Of a stretch of 64,000 bases of DNA, positions 37,950 to 47,571 are shown piece by piece. The notes beneath the pieces were generated by a model. It worked only from the letters and a program-made list of their open reading frames with translations. It was not told the origin of the DNA and made no database searches. Location of the stretch: the NCBI GenBank assembly GCA_015056625.1, contig SVFY01000003.1:124001-188000 (forward strand), read 5' to 3'. The stretch is from Butyrivibrio sp. Its GTDB lineage: Bacteria > Bacillota > Clostridia > Lachnospirales > Lachnospiraceae. The position numbers and the translations under genes are program-made. Each line of letters opens with the position of its first letter. Within the stretch, counting starts at the first letter, position 1.

Positions 37950-38877
37950 GTGTTGTCTCCCGTATCACGTACTGCGGATTCTTGTTCTGTGAAATATACA
38001 TCCTTCCAAGATACTCACCTATCATTCCAAGCATGAGCATGATCATTCCCCCAATAAACATGATCGCACTCATAAGTGCAGCAAATCCCATAGGTGCTAC
38101 AGGATAAACGAATTTCTTGATGACTGTATAGATACCATAAAGAAAGCCTACAAATGCAAACACAAATCCTGACAGTGTGGCTATGCGAAGGGGTTTGATG
38201 CTAAATGCAGTAAAGCCGTTTATCCAAAGGCCAAAGAGCTTGGAAAGCGTATAGCCGCTCTCTCCTACCTCTCTTTTCCTATGGGTAACATCCACATTAA
38301 CTATATTCTTGGTTGTCCTTAAAACAAGGCCAATGACATAGGGGTATGACCCCTCATACTTGATCATCTCATCAACCACAAATCTCTTTGCAGCGAAGTA
38401 GCTTGAAACATAAAGCTCCTTGGGCTTGCCTATCATGGCGCTGGCCATCCATTCGTTCATGGCAGTGCCAAAATTCCTGAAGATATTATGCTGTTTATGG
38501 CTGTACCTTGCATATGCCACGTCAGCTCCGTCATCCAAAGCTTTTATAAGCTTGTCAGCCTCATCAGCAGGAGTCTGTCCGTCATCATCAAGGCATATCA
38601 CGATATCTCCCTTGCTGGCACCAAGTCCCGCCATAAGCGCTGCATGCTGTCCAAAGTTTTTTGCCAGATTTATACCAGTAACTGTATCACTGTTTTTTGC
38701 AACCACAGCCTTAATAGTCCCCCAGGTATCATCAGGGGAACCATCATTGACCAGGATTATCTCATGGTCATAGGCAGGAAGTCCCATCATGACCTGTCCT
38801 ATTTCATCTACTACCGCTTCTAGTGTATTCTCTGATCTGTAGCAGGGAATCACGAAAGAGATCAGTTTCTTTGCCAT
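37933..38877 (-). CDS. GT2, GtrB/ArnC/DPM1-like polyprenyl-phosphate glycosyltransferase
   Basis: ISFVIPCYRSENTLEAVVDEIGQ...ILVNDGSPDDTW...AKNFGQHAALMAGL...DDDGQTP, two C-terminal TM segments, GMIGEYLGRMYI. Confidence 0.9.
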   Translation of the reverse strand: MAKKLISFVIPCYRSENTLEAVVDEIGQVMMGLPAYDHEIILVNDGSPDDTWGTIKAVVAKNSDTVTGINLAKNFGQHAALMAGLGASKGDIVICLDDDGQTPADEADKLIKALDDGADVAYARYSHKQHNIFRNFGTAMNEWMASAMIGKPKELYVSSYFAAKRFVVDEMIKYEGSYPYVIGLVLRTTKNIVNVDVTHRKREVGESGYTLSKLFGLWINGFTAFSIKPLRIATLSGFVFAFVGFLYGIYTVIKKFVYPVAPMGFAALMSAIMFIGGMIMLMLGMIGEYLGRMYISQNKNPQYVIRETTRDEKE

Positions 38878-38889
38878 AAAATTACCTCT

Positions 38890-39426
38890 TTAGGAAAAAG
38901 TCTTTTTCATCAATATCATATCATCTTTCTGACCGTCACTGCACTGAACCTCAGGCAGAAAAGCGCATCTCTCAAAGCCGGCATTCTCATAGCTCTTTAT
39001 CGCACTTATATTTCGGACAAAGACCCTGAGGATCAGCTCTTTGAGGTGGATCCTTGTATTGGCATAGTCTGTCATCAAAAGAGCTGCTTCATTGCCATAG
39101 CCCTTTCCATTTGCATCGTCCTCTCCGATGAAAACTCCGTACTCTGCAGATCCGGATACTCTATCGATATCCCTAAGATATACGCTTCCTACAGGTCGTC
39201 CATCTCTGCTCTTTTCACATATGATAAACTGTATGACCTTCCCTGTATCCAGCATGGTGCGCTTCCAGTTCTGCTGACCTTCAAGGGTAAAGGGCTCTCT
39301 GTAAATGAAGTTTTCTCTGACTCTGCTGTTATTTCTCCACTTCACGATAAGAGGAAAGTCACTTTCTTCAATGAGCCTTAAGCCGATAAGCTCACCTTCG
39401 ATCTCATATTGTCTGTTACTCATCAT
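38890..39426 (-). CDS. GNAT-family N-acetyltransferase
   Basis: GLRLIEESDFPLIVKWRNNSRVRENFIYREPFT...GVFIGEDDANGKGYGNEAALLMTDYAN...VRNISAIKSYENAGFER. Confidence 0.88.
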   Translation of the reverse strand: MMSNRQYEIEGELIGLRLIEESDFPLIVKWRNNSRVRENFIYREPFTLEGQQNWKRTMLDTGKVIQFIICEKSRDGRPVGSVYLRDIDRVSGSAEYGVFIGEDDANGKGYGNEAALLMTDYANTRIHLKELILRVFVRNISAIKSYENAGFERCAFLPEVQCSDGQKDDMILMKKTFS

Positions 39427-39435
39427 ATCTCCTGA

Positions 39436-41247
39436 TCATTTATGTTCACTGACTTTATAGATCACAAACACATCTGCAACCGTGTCAGTCTTTTGAATAT
39501 CTACCTCATAGCCTTTATCAAGATAGTAGTCCTTTAGCCAGTCCACATCATTTACGGTTTTGGAAACCACATAGACATTGTCCATAGTAAGTATAGCATC
39601 CTGCATGGAGGATAATCCAAAGGCATCAAGTTTTTTATAATAGAGAGGGCTCTTGCATGCCCATCCACCCATAAGATCATGGTTAGCCAGGCTGTTGTCT
39701 ACATTTTCAAACATTTTTTCCGAGAATGTTCTCTCCTGGCCATCAGTTGCGGATACTCCTGTATAGACATCCACAAAATAGAAGGAATCCCCATGCTGAT
39801 CAAAGTATTCATAGAGAGCATCATAGTGATCTCTCATCTTGTCTCTTTCTGCCATCTCATCAGAAATAACACTTATTTGATTCGGGATAAAGATCATGGA
39901 TACAACAGCCGCAGCAAGAAGGAGCAGCTTTACAAAGTGTTTTTTGACCCCATCTTCTGAAATGATAAGGCCTGTTAAAACCGCTATTTCCATAATATAC
40001 AGAGGATGTGTGATCCTTATCGGGTCTCGTCCTCTGACTATTATGTAAAGCCACAGCGTCGACCTGCAGGCAAAGAGCAGCGCAATAAGAAGTATTGAAG
40101 CTGCCTTCCTGCCCTTTTCTCCCCAAAACAGGAAATATGCTCCTACTCCCAGATACAGGATAAGTGCTATCAGGTTAAGCGGTGCGTCTGTCATCGGATA
40201 TTCATAGCTCTTTTGATATGCAACGTATCTGAGTCTGTATAAATAAAATGGAATACTTGAAATAAGCCTTGATGGAAGGGGTACCTCGTCAGTCTTTAGC
40301 CTGCTGGCATACTCTGCCACGCTTCTAAGGATCTCAGTATCCACTTCATCATCAATACCATAGTTGTAATTGATAAGAAGCTGCTGCTCCGGCTTTGAGA
40401 GATTTATCTCATCGTAAAAATCCCTGTTCTCCCCATAATCCGGAATAAACTGAAAGTCGTAGAGCTCAGTCCTTGCATCAAACAGCGCATTGAACTGTTT
40501 CCACTCCGGGGAAGAATAAGCTACATTGTGAATGACGCTTGACAACACAAGGCCCAGGACTATCGCGGCGCACAGTGTAAAATACTTTTTAAAAAGGCAT
40601 TTCTTTTCCCCATATCTTGAAACACGGACGCCCGATACCACAGGCTCCTCATAGCAGCGCCACGACATGCAGAAACGGATCAGGATCCCCACACCGACAA
40701 TCGGGAGTGTAAGAAGCAACATCTCAGATCTTATAAGATAGGCCAGTACAATAAGGAAAACTGCAAGAACATGGTCTTTTTTTCCATCGCCGCTGTGAGT
40801 TAATACCAGAAAAGCTGCTGTGGCAGAAAGAAGTCCACAGGTAAAGGTGTACTGGACAAACACGAAATGAGAAAGCATTCCTCCGAGAACAAAAAGGATT
40901 ACAAAGGCCCCTGCTATTACTTCCCCTGCTTTATCTTCAGCCACTTTAAGCGCCCTTGAAAGCAGAATGAACACGCAGCCAAACTGACAGGTGCACAAAA
41001 AAATGCCATACCAGTCAAGACCTCTATATGCTCTGTACAAAAGAGCAATAAAGGCGCTGACAGGATACAGCATCTGTATGTTATGTCCCTGGGGAAGCCC
41101 TGTGTAGGCTCCCGACAGGATATCTTTCATTAGAACGTCATCGTTAAGGTCAAAATAGAAGTCCCCGAAATAAGCAGCTATAGCTACTACAGCCAATGTC
41201 AGGACAGCTGAAGCTATGAAGTTCACAGAAAAAATCTTTCTCTTCAT
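39436..41247 (-). CDS. Polytopic membrane protein (putative GT-C-like)
   Basis: 603 aa, multiple TM segments, DFYFDLNDDVLMKDILSGAYTG motif near the N-terminus. Confidence 0.6.
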   Translation of the reverse strand: MKRKIFSVNFIASAVLTLAVVAIAAYFGDFYFDLNDDVLMKDILSGAYTGLPQGHNIQMLYPVSAFIALLYRAYRGLDWYGIFLCTCQFGCVFILLSRALKVAEDKAGEVIAGAFVILFVLGGMLSHFVFVQYTFTCGLLSATAAFLVLTHSGDGKKDHVLAVFLIVLAYLIRSEMLLLTLPIVGVGILIRFCMSWRCYEEPVVSGVRVSRYGEKKCLFKKYFTLCAAIVLGLVLSSVIHNVAYSSPEWKQFNALFDARTELYDFQFIPDYGENRDFYDEINLSKPEQQLLINYNYGIDDEVDTEILRSVAEYASRLKTDEVPLPSRLISSIPFYLYRLRYVAYQKSYEYPMTDAPLNLIALILYLGVGAYFLFWGEKGRKAASILLIALLFACRSTLWLYIIVRGRDPIRITHPLYIMEIAVLTGLIISEDGVKKHFVKLLLLAAAVVSMIFIPNQISVISDEMAERDKMRDHYDALYEYFDQHGDSFYFVDVYTGVSATDGQERTFSEKMFENVDNSLANHDLMGGWACKSPLYYKKLDAFGLSSMQDAILTMDNVYVVSKTVNDVDWLKDYYLDKGYEVDIQKTDTVADVFVIYKVSEHK

Positions 41248-41261
41248 TTTGGGGCTCCAAA

Positions 41262-42398
41262 TCAGTTAAATTTGTAGTACTCCTTAATTCTCATGACTAC
41301 TTCATCAAGATCATCATTTGTAAGTTTATAATACATAGGAAGGCGAAGCAGTCTCTCGCTTTCTTTTGTAGTATATTTGTCCTCTCCTCTAAACTCACTG
41401 TATTTGACACCTGCCTGTGATGAGTGGAGTGGAACGTAATGAGAAGCAGGAAGGATATCGTTGCTTGTAAGGTATTTAATAAGTCCCTGTCTCTCCTCGA
41501 AATCCTTGCACTTGATATAGAACATATGGGCATTGTGAACACATTCCTTTGGAACATAAGGAAGTTCGATAAGCCCCTTCTCCTGTAAAGGCCTTAAAGC
41601 CTCCATGTATCTGTTGTAGTGATCTAACCTGTCGCTGTTTATCTCATCCGCCATCTGAAGCTGAGCATAGAGGTAAGCTGCGTTCATATCACTTGGAAGG
41701 AATGATGATCCAGGCATTATCCAACTGTACTTATCAACCTTACCAAGCTTGTAGAGAGTTCTGTTTGTGCCCTTCTCACGAATGATGATGGCGTTATCTA
41801 CGTAGGTCTCATCTCTGAGCAAAAGAGCTCCACCCTCGCCCATACTGTAGTTCTTGGTCTCATGGAAACTGTAGTTACCAAAATCTCCGATGGCTCCAAG
41901 GGCCTTTCCCTTGTAGGTTGCCATAAGGCCCTGAGCTGCATCCTCTATAACAAGGAGGTTATGTCTCCTTGCGATATCCATGATGGTATCCATCTCACAG
42001 CCAACTCCGGCATAGTGAACAGGCACGATAGCCCTTGTCTTGGGGGTGATAGCCTGCTCTATCAGGTTCTCATCTATGTTCATGGTGTCAGGTCTGATAT
42101 CAACAAATACTACCTTGGCACCTCTAAGTACAAACGCATTGGCAGTTGAAACGAAGGTGTAGGAAGGCATGATAACCTCATCCCCCTCCTTGATATCTGC
42201 CAGGATCGCTGCCATCTCAGTAGCATGAGTGCAGGATGTTGTCAAAAGAGCTTTTGTACAGCCTGTCCTTTTTTCAATCCACTCATTATCAAGTGCAGTG
42301 AATTTACCATCACCACAGATCTTCTGTGCTTCAACGCACTCTTTTATGTATTCAAATTCGTTCCCTGTATAGGGTGGTACATTAAAATTTATTCGCAT
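41262..42398 (-). CDS. rffA: dTDP-4-amino-4,6-dideoxygalactose transaminase (RffA/WecE-like)
   Basis: EVIMPSYTFVSTANAFVLRGAKVVFVDIRPDTMNIDENLIEQAITPKTRAIVPVHYAGVGCEMDTIM...SFHETKNYSMGEGGALL...IREKGTNR...GEDKYTTKESERLLRLPM, closely resembling remembered E. coli RffA. Confidence 0.94.
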   Translation of the reverse strand: MRINFNVPPYTGNEFEYIKECVEAQKICGDGKFTALDNEWIEKRTGCTKALLTTSCTHATEMAAILADIKEGDEVIMPSYTFVSTANAFVLRGAKVVFVDIRPDTMNIDENLIEQAITPKTRAIVPVHYAGVGCEMDTIMDIARRHNLLVIEDAAQGLMATYKGKALGAIGDFGNYSFHETKNYSMGEGGALLLRDETYVDNAIIIREKGTNRTLYKLGKVDKYSWIMPGSSFLPSDMNAAYLYAQLQMADEINSDRLDHYNRYMEALRPLQEKGLIELPYVPKECVHNAHMFYIKCKDFEERQGLIKYLTSNDILPASHYVPLHSSQAGVKYSEFRGEDKYTTKESERLLRLPMYYKLTNDDLDEVVMRIKEYYKFN

Positions 42399-42432
42399 TT
42401 ATCCCGCCTCCTGTCAAAATGCCTTTGACGTC

Positions 42433-42903
42433 TCAATCCTTTTTTCTAAAAACGATGAGCTTGCTTATAACATAATTAAGAGCTATTACCACAAAAGTTG
42501 CTCCCAGCTTAACTGGCATCTTGGGCCACGCCAGCAGTGTAATGAAAATAAAGATCAAAAGATCCTCAACCACAAGTGTAAACAGTCTTCCTGCAGTAAA
42601 GGATCCTGCCTGCTTAAGGAAGTCTTTTGTGTTATCCACTTTGCCATCAAATACCCAGGTCCTGTTAGTGAAGAACTGAAATGCCACGCAAATAACCCAG
42701 TCAATGGAGTTATTGATCACTTCATTGATGTGCATCACACTGTCCATGAACCAGAAAAGAAACAGGCTCAGGAAGAATGTAAGGCCACCAAAAAAGAGGT
42801 ACATAAGTCCTTCCTTATGTTTGGTATAAAAAGGTTCAAATATATTAAGAACAGGTAAAGACATGATCCTGTCAAAAATATCTTTTTTCTTGGTATCGTT
42901 CAT
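42433..42903 (-). CDS. GtrA family protein
   Basis: Four-TM small protein: LMYLFFGGLTFFLSLFLFWFMDS...AFQFFTNRTWVFDGK...SFTAGRLFTLVVEDLLIF...NYVISKLIVFRK. Confidence 0.92.
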   Translation of the reverse strand: MNDTKKKDIFDRIMSLPVLNIFEPFYTKHKEGLMYLFFGGLTFFLSLFLFWFMDSVMHINEVINNSIDWVICVAFQFFTNRTWVFDGKVDNTKDFLKQAGSFTAGRLFTLVVEDLLIFIFITLLAWPKMPVKLGATFVVIALNYVISKLIVFRKKD

Positions 42904-42927
42904 AAATGCTTAAGTGCTCCTATCTTT

Positions 42928-44688
42928 TTAATCACTGACAGTATAGACCATAAATCTATCACTCTCAAAGACCTTATTATAATCATTGGAGTCAATATAG
43001 TCCATCAAAATGTCATTCTTGTCCTTCAGGGTAGCATACTCAGTCTGGTTGGGTCCAATTATGAGAACCGGCAGCTCATCAAGAGTCTTTGGGACATTTT
43101 CCATCTGATCCCTGAATTTTGCAGTGCTGTAGCTGTCAAGCTCTGGCCATACAGTATTGATGGCAGGTTCAATATCAAAGATATAGGAAAGCCCCGGAAC
43201 TCCCCCGTAAAAGATAGCTTTTTTATCAAGAAGCTCAAGCTCCTCAAGGGCATGATACAGCTCATTTACAGAATCCGCATTGGAGGAGGTCGTTACCATG
43301 GAGGATGCCTTAGGGATCACCACATGGCTGTCTCTCTTTTCACCATCATCTCCGTCAAAGAATGAGAAGTTCATGTGGAAAACCGCTCCCTGGATAACAA
43401 GGACCACTATTACCATAGTAACCATTGCCTGCCATGGGAAATTAAAGTCCATCTCTCCCAGCCTGCACATAAAGCGTCTGAAGAGCCACAGGGTTATTGG
43501 GGCAACAAAGAACAGGTTGTTCACAAGAGGGAACGTATAGTTATTGCTGCCAAGAGGAGTTATCAATATGACCATCAGCGAGGTAAAGGCCAGGGTCTGC
43601 TCCTGTATGCTGCCATTCAGCACTCCTGTTGATCCTATAACAGCCAGCACCAGTGCGATTATTATGAACATCATGGCAGCCTGGAACATGCTGTCGTAGT
43701 ACTGATAGTTTCTGGTAAATACTCCATTTGCAAAATAATACCTGACTAGCACCAGTAAGCCCGCAATATACAGGATCTTTTTTACAATGACATAGCGCCC
43801 AGGCAGGATATTAAACATGATCACACCTGCTGCAACACATGGGATCATGATCAGCATCTCTTTTAAAGTGGTGATATATGCTGAAACCACAGAGCTGATC
43901 ATTCCTCCGGCGGTATAGTCAGCTGCACCTTCAGTCATTCCGAAAAGTCCAAATATCATATCAATGTAAGCTGTCGGTCCATACATCAAGGTAATGGCCA
44001 GAAATGGGATCGCAGCTCCCAGGACAAATCCACCTATGCAGATAAAGGTCTTTTTTATTGTTGAAACAAATCCATCCCTTGTGAGGAACTGATAAAACCA
44101 CAGGACCAGGATAAGTGAAACCTCAGTAATATTGGGGAATCTGACCATCACGTTAAGTCCAAGGCAGATTCCAGCAAGCATAAGAAAAAGGTTCTGTCTG
44201 TCCCATTCGAACATCCCGAGCAAAAGGCACAGGATCGAAAATGTAAAGAACAGATAGGTCAGGTAATTATATAGGATAACTCTTGGGCACCAGCACAGGC
44301 TGATGGCAATAAACTCGCCAATAAATATCATCCATCCAGGCATCCATTTCTGGAGCACGTAGTAGGACAAAAGGGCCACGATGCTGACAAAAAGGCTGCA
44401 GTATACATTCATCCCCAGCATTGTCCCTGCACCAGGAAAATGCATGATGAACCTGCCAACCACATTGCCCAGAAACGTAGATATTCCCCACATGGGGTCT
44501 ATCAGCGGTAAAAACTCATAGTTAGATAAGCCATAGGTTGTATCTGTAATATCAAGGCCCTGGTTCACTCCAAATAGCGGATACACAAGAAGTATCAATG
44601 GAAAAAGATACTTCTCCAAGGGAGCCTGGAGCCCTTTGAATTTAAAGAAATAGCTTCGTAAAGGTTTTAGCATATGTTGTCGTCCCAC
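42928..44688 (-). CDS. Polytopic membrane protein (putative GT-C-like)
   Basis: 586 aa; DITDTTYGLSNYEFLPLIDPMWGISTFLGN...multiple TM helices; next to gtrA. Confidence 0.65.
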   Translation of the reverse strand: MGRQHMLKPLRSYFFKFKGLQAPLEKYLFPLILLVYPLFGVNQGLDITDTTYGLSNYEFLPLIDPMWGISTFLGNVVGRFIMHFPGAGTMLGMNVYCSLFVSIVALLSYYVLQKWMPGWMIFIGEFIAISLCWCPRVILYNYLTYLFFTFSILCLLLGMFEWDRQNLFLMLAGICLGLNVMVRFPNITEVSLILVLWFYQFLTRDGFVSTIKKTFICIGGFVLGAAIPFLAITLMYGPTAYIDMIFGLFGMTEGAADYTAGGMISSVVSAYITTLKEMLIMIPCVAAGVIMFNILPGRYVIVKKILYIAGLLVLVRYYFANGVFTRNYQYYDSMFQAAMMFIIIALVLAVIGSTGVLNGSIQEQTLAFTSLMVILITPLGSNNYTFPLVNNLFFVAPITLWLFRRFMCRLGEMDFNFPWQAMVTMVIVVLVIQGAVFHMNFSFFDGDDGEKRDSHVVIPKASSMVTTSSNADSVNELYHALEELELLDKKAIFYGGVPGLSYIFDIEPAINTVWPELDSYSTAKFRDQMENVPKTLDELPVLIIGPNQTEYATLKDKNDILMDYIDSNDYNKVFESDRFMVYTVSD

Positions 44689-45800
44689 TGCCTTATCTTT
44701 TTAAACAACCAGGAATCGTGCAAAACTCTTCCAATGAATTCAAATACTGTTTGTCTGACCCAGTCCACAAAAATGCCTGCAAGGAACACCAGCAGTACTG
44801 ATCTTACAAGATGCCAGCAAAAGAGAAGAATACTCTCCGTTGGAACCGGTCCAAAAAGATGCTCCATCCACTCCACCCATCTGTTCTGTATCTCAAGATG
44901 CATGTGAAGAAGATATACTCCAAAGGTATACGGAGCCACAAACCTTACGACTCTGGTAAAAGAGCTCTCCCTTAAGCTCATGAACCTGAACAGGGAAAAC
45001 AGTCCCAAAGAGCCCGTAAGTATAAAGAAATAATTCATATGAAAAGGTACGCTGGAGTAGTAATTAAGTCCACCAAATCTATAGTTGTACATATATAGCA
45101 AAATACTCATGATGCTGCTGATCAGACAGGATACAACAAACACTATGGCACTGCGCTTTGCATTATAGAAAAGCACCACATCATATTTTCTCACATAGGC
45201 AGCTATCAGATACAGGCACAAAAACCATCCAAAGTCATACCCGTAGTGATCAGTAGGGAACATTACCGGAACAATGCTCTTGATGACACAGAACCATAAA
45301 AGAAGTCCCATTATGGTGAATTTCAGCTGTTTTCTGGAAAGTGTCTTAACAGCAGCGTTCATGACCGGTGCAAAAACGTACATTATCACGTACGCAGTCA
45401 CAAACCAATAGTGTTCAGATGAAATCGGGAAAAGATACTGAACCGTCTTAAAAACTGAGTTATCTGCATGAACCACGTATGTCCCAACTGCGATCATGGC
45501 AACAGATACCAGGATTGTATAAAAGTAAACCTGAGCTATGAGCTTTAAGATACGACTGGGCTTTACACTTGACTGTGACAAGAAGTAACCGCTAAGAAAC
45601 ACATAAGCATTCATTCCTGTCAGGCAAAAGCTCTCAAGAAAAGTCGCAAAGAGCTGAACCCCTGTTGCTGGAGATCCCAGCTCTAACATGGAATTGGAAT
45701 AAAGATTGTAATGCAAAGTTATGATCATAAACATAGCTATGATCCTTAAGAGCTCGAAATTTGCATTCCTCTTTTTTGTTGACCCCAAAGCTCCACTCAT
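44667..45800 (-). CDS. Acyltransferase family 3 (AT3) membrane protein (start corrected from 45854)
   Basis: KRNANFELLRIIAMFMIITLHYN...NAYVFLSGYFLSQS...HYWFVTAYVIMYVFAPVMN...GVYLLHMH; ATG 45800 preceded by GGAGG. Confidence 0.92.
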   Translation of the reverse strand: MSGALGSTKKRNANFELLRIIAMFMIITLHYNLYSNSMLELGSPATGVQLFATFLESFCLTGMNAYVFLSGYFLSQSSVKPSRILKLIAQVYFYTILVSVAMIAVGTYVVHADNSVFKTVQYLFPISSEHYWFVTAYVIMYVFAPVMNAAVKTLSRKQLKFTIMGLLLWFCVIKSIVPVMFPTDHYGYDFGWFLCLYLIAAYVRKYDVVLFYNAKRSAIVFVVSCLISSIMSILLYMYNYRFGGLNYYSSVPFHMNYFFILTGSLGLFSLFRFMSLRESSFTRVVRFVAPYTFGVYLLHMHLEIQNRWVEWMEHLFGPVPTESILLFCWHLVRSVLLVFLAGIFVDWVRQTVFEFIGRVLHDSWLFKKIRQWDDNIC

Positions 45801-45816
45801 AACGCCTCCAACAAAA

Positions 45817-47568
45817 TTACCTTTCCCGAACTGCCTTACCATCCTTAATGCCATAGATCATGTCACATTTTTCTATGGTCTGAAGCCTGTGGGCAATGAT
45901 AACCAGAGTCTTCTTACCATGGAGTCTGTTGATGGAATCCATAATAGCTGCCTCTGTGTCATTGTCCAGGGCTGATGTTGCCTCATCCAAAACCAGTACC
46001 TCAGGGTCTTCAAAAAGAGCTCTCGCAATACCGATCCTCTGTCTCTGACCGCCTGAAAGTCTGATACCTCTTTCTCCAATTTCAGTATCAAGCCCCTCTG
46101 GAAGCTCTTTTACAAAAGAATCAAGAGCAGCCTCGGAAAGAGCCTGCCAAACCTTGGCGTCGTCTATCTCATCATCCGGAACACCAAAAGCCACGTTCTT
46201 TCTGATAGTTGAATCTGTCATAAATATAGTCTGGGGAATATAGCCAATATTCTTAAGCCACCCCTTGTAGTTGGTCTTGACGTCCACGCCATCTGCCATT
46301 ATCTTTCCTGCTTCCGGTTCCAGAAGTCCAAGAAGTACATCAACAATGGTTGTCTTGCCGGCGCCTGAGGTTCCTACGATACCAACACTCTTTCCAACCG
46401 GGATAACCATATCTGCCCTGTCGAGAATGTACTTATCAGTTCCAGGATATTTATAGGTGATACCCTCCATGGAAATGGTATCCTTAACAGGAAGCTTTTC
46501 TACATTATCCTTGATCCTGTAGTCCTCACCGTTATAGGAGATGGACTTATCATGGATCTCATTCTGGAGATTCTCGCTGACGTTGTCCAAAAATGGCTCA
46601 AAGTAAGCAATTGAAGTCAGGTAGTTATTGATCCTGTTGGCACTTGGAAGGAGCCTTGCAGCTGCTGCAGCAAGAACTGTAAGCTGGGGCAGAAGGGATG
46701 TAAGACTTGTTCCCTGAGCCATGACAAAGAGCATATATCCAACCATTCCAGCTATGGCTATGGTCTCAATAAGGAGCCTTGGGGTTGAATTGTACAGGTT
46801 GTACTTCTGCACGGCATTTACATACCCTGCTCCACAATCTGCATAACCATTTATGAAGTATTTTTCCTTTGCTGCCACCTTGATCTCCTTGATACCTGTG
46901 ACAGACTCATATATCCATTTGTACAAGCCGCTGTAATAATCCTGATTGTCCTGTCCGGCCTTGACCATAACCGGTTTGATAAAGAACTTGATCACAAGAA
47001 GGACGATTACAAGAAGTGTTGCTATGGTAAGTGTCATCATTGCATCCTGGCTTATAAGTATGGCTACAAGGCATACAAATACGATGATCTCACTTATAAG
47101 CTGAAGGCAGCTAAGTATCATTGCATAGATATTGTTGACATCTGAAGTAATGTTCCTCTGTATGACAGTGGTATCTGCATTGAGGTAATACTCATAAGGT
47201 CTTTGCATGAAGTTGATCATCATCCTGCGGGAAGTGGCGAACTGATTGGTATAAACAAACTTAAGCTGCACCACATTCATGAAGTAAAGGAAAATGTTCT
47301 TGATAACAAAGACCAGGATCAGCGACACCATGATGATGGCAGCCAGCTGAGTAGTACTGGTCAGATTAAAAAAGTTGTATATCCCTGAAAGAATCTTGCT
47401 CTCCTCTACCTGCTGCGGATCCACAACTACTTGCATAACGGGTGCTATCATTGCAATACCAAGAGATTCCAGCACGCCTCCTATCAGCATCAGGAACACT
47501 ATTCCAACCATCTGAGTTTTCTGCTTCCTGTCAAGAAGCACTTGTAACTTGGTGTATATCTTACGCAT
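45817..47568 (-). CDS. ABC transporter, fused permease/ATP-binding protein (second flippase candidate)
   Basis: GTSGAGKTTIVDVLLGLL, LSGGQRQRIGIARALFEDPEVLVLDEATSALDNDTE; paralogous to 9425..11200. Confidence 0.93.
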   Translation of the reverse strand: MRKIYTKLQVLLDRKQKTQMVGIVFLMLIGGVLESLGIAMIAPVMQVVVDPQQVEESKILSGIYNFFNLTSTTQLAAIIMVSLILVFVIKNIFLYFMNVVQLKFVYTNQFATSRRMMINFMQRPYEYYLNADTTVIQRNITSDVNNIYAMILSCLQLISEIIVFVCLVAILISQDAMMTLTIATLLVIVLLVIKFFIKPVMVKAGQDNQDYYSGLYKWIYESVTGIKEIKVAAKEKYFINGYADCGAGYVNAVQKYNLYNSTPRLLIETIAIAGMVGYMLFVMAQGTSLTSLLPQLTVLAAAAARLLPSANRINNYLTSIAYFEPFLDNVSENLQNEIHDKSISYNGEDYRIKDNVEKLPVKDTISMEGITYKYPGTDKYILDRADMVIPVGKSVGIVGTSGAGKTTIVDVLLGLLEPEAGKIMADGVDVKTNYKGWLKNIGYIPQTIFMTDSTIRKNVAFGVPDDEIDDAKVWQALSEAALDSFVKELPEGLDTEIGERGIRLSGGQRQRIGIARALFEDPEVLVLDEATSALDNDTEAAIMDSINRLHGKKTLVIIAHRLQTIEKCDMIYGIKDGKAVRER

Positions 47569-47571
47569 TAC

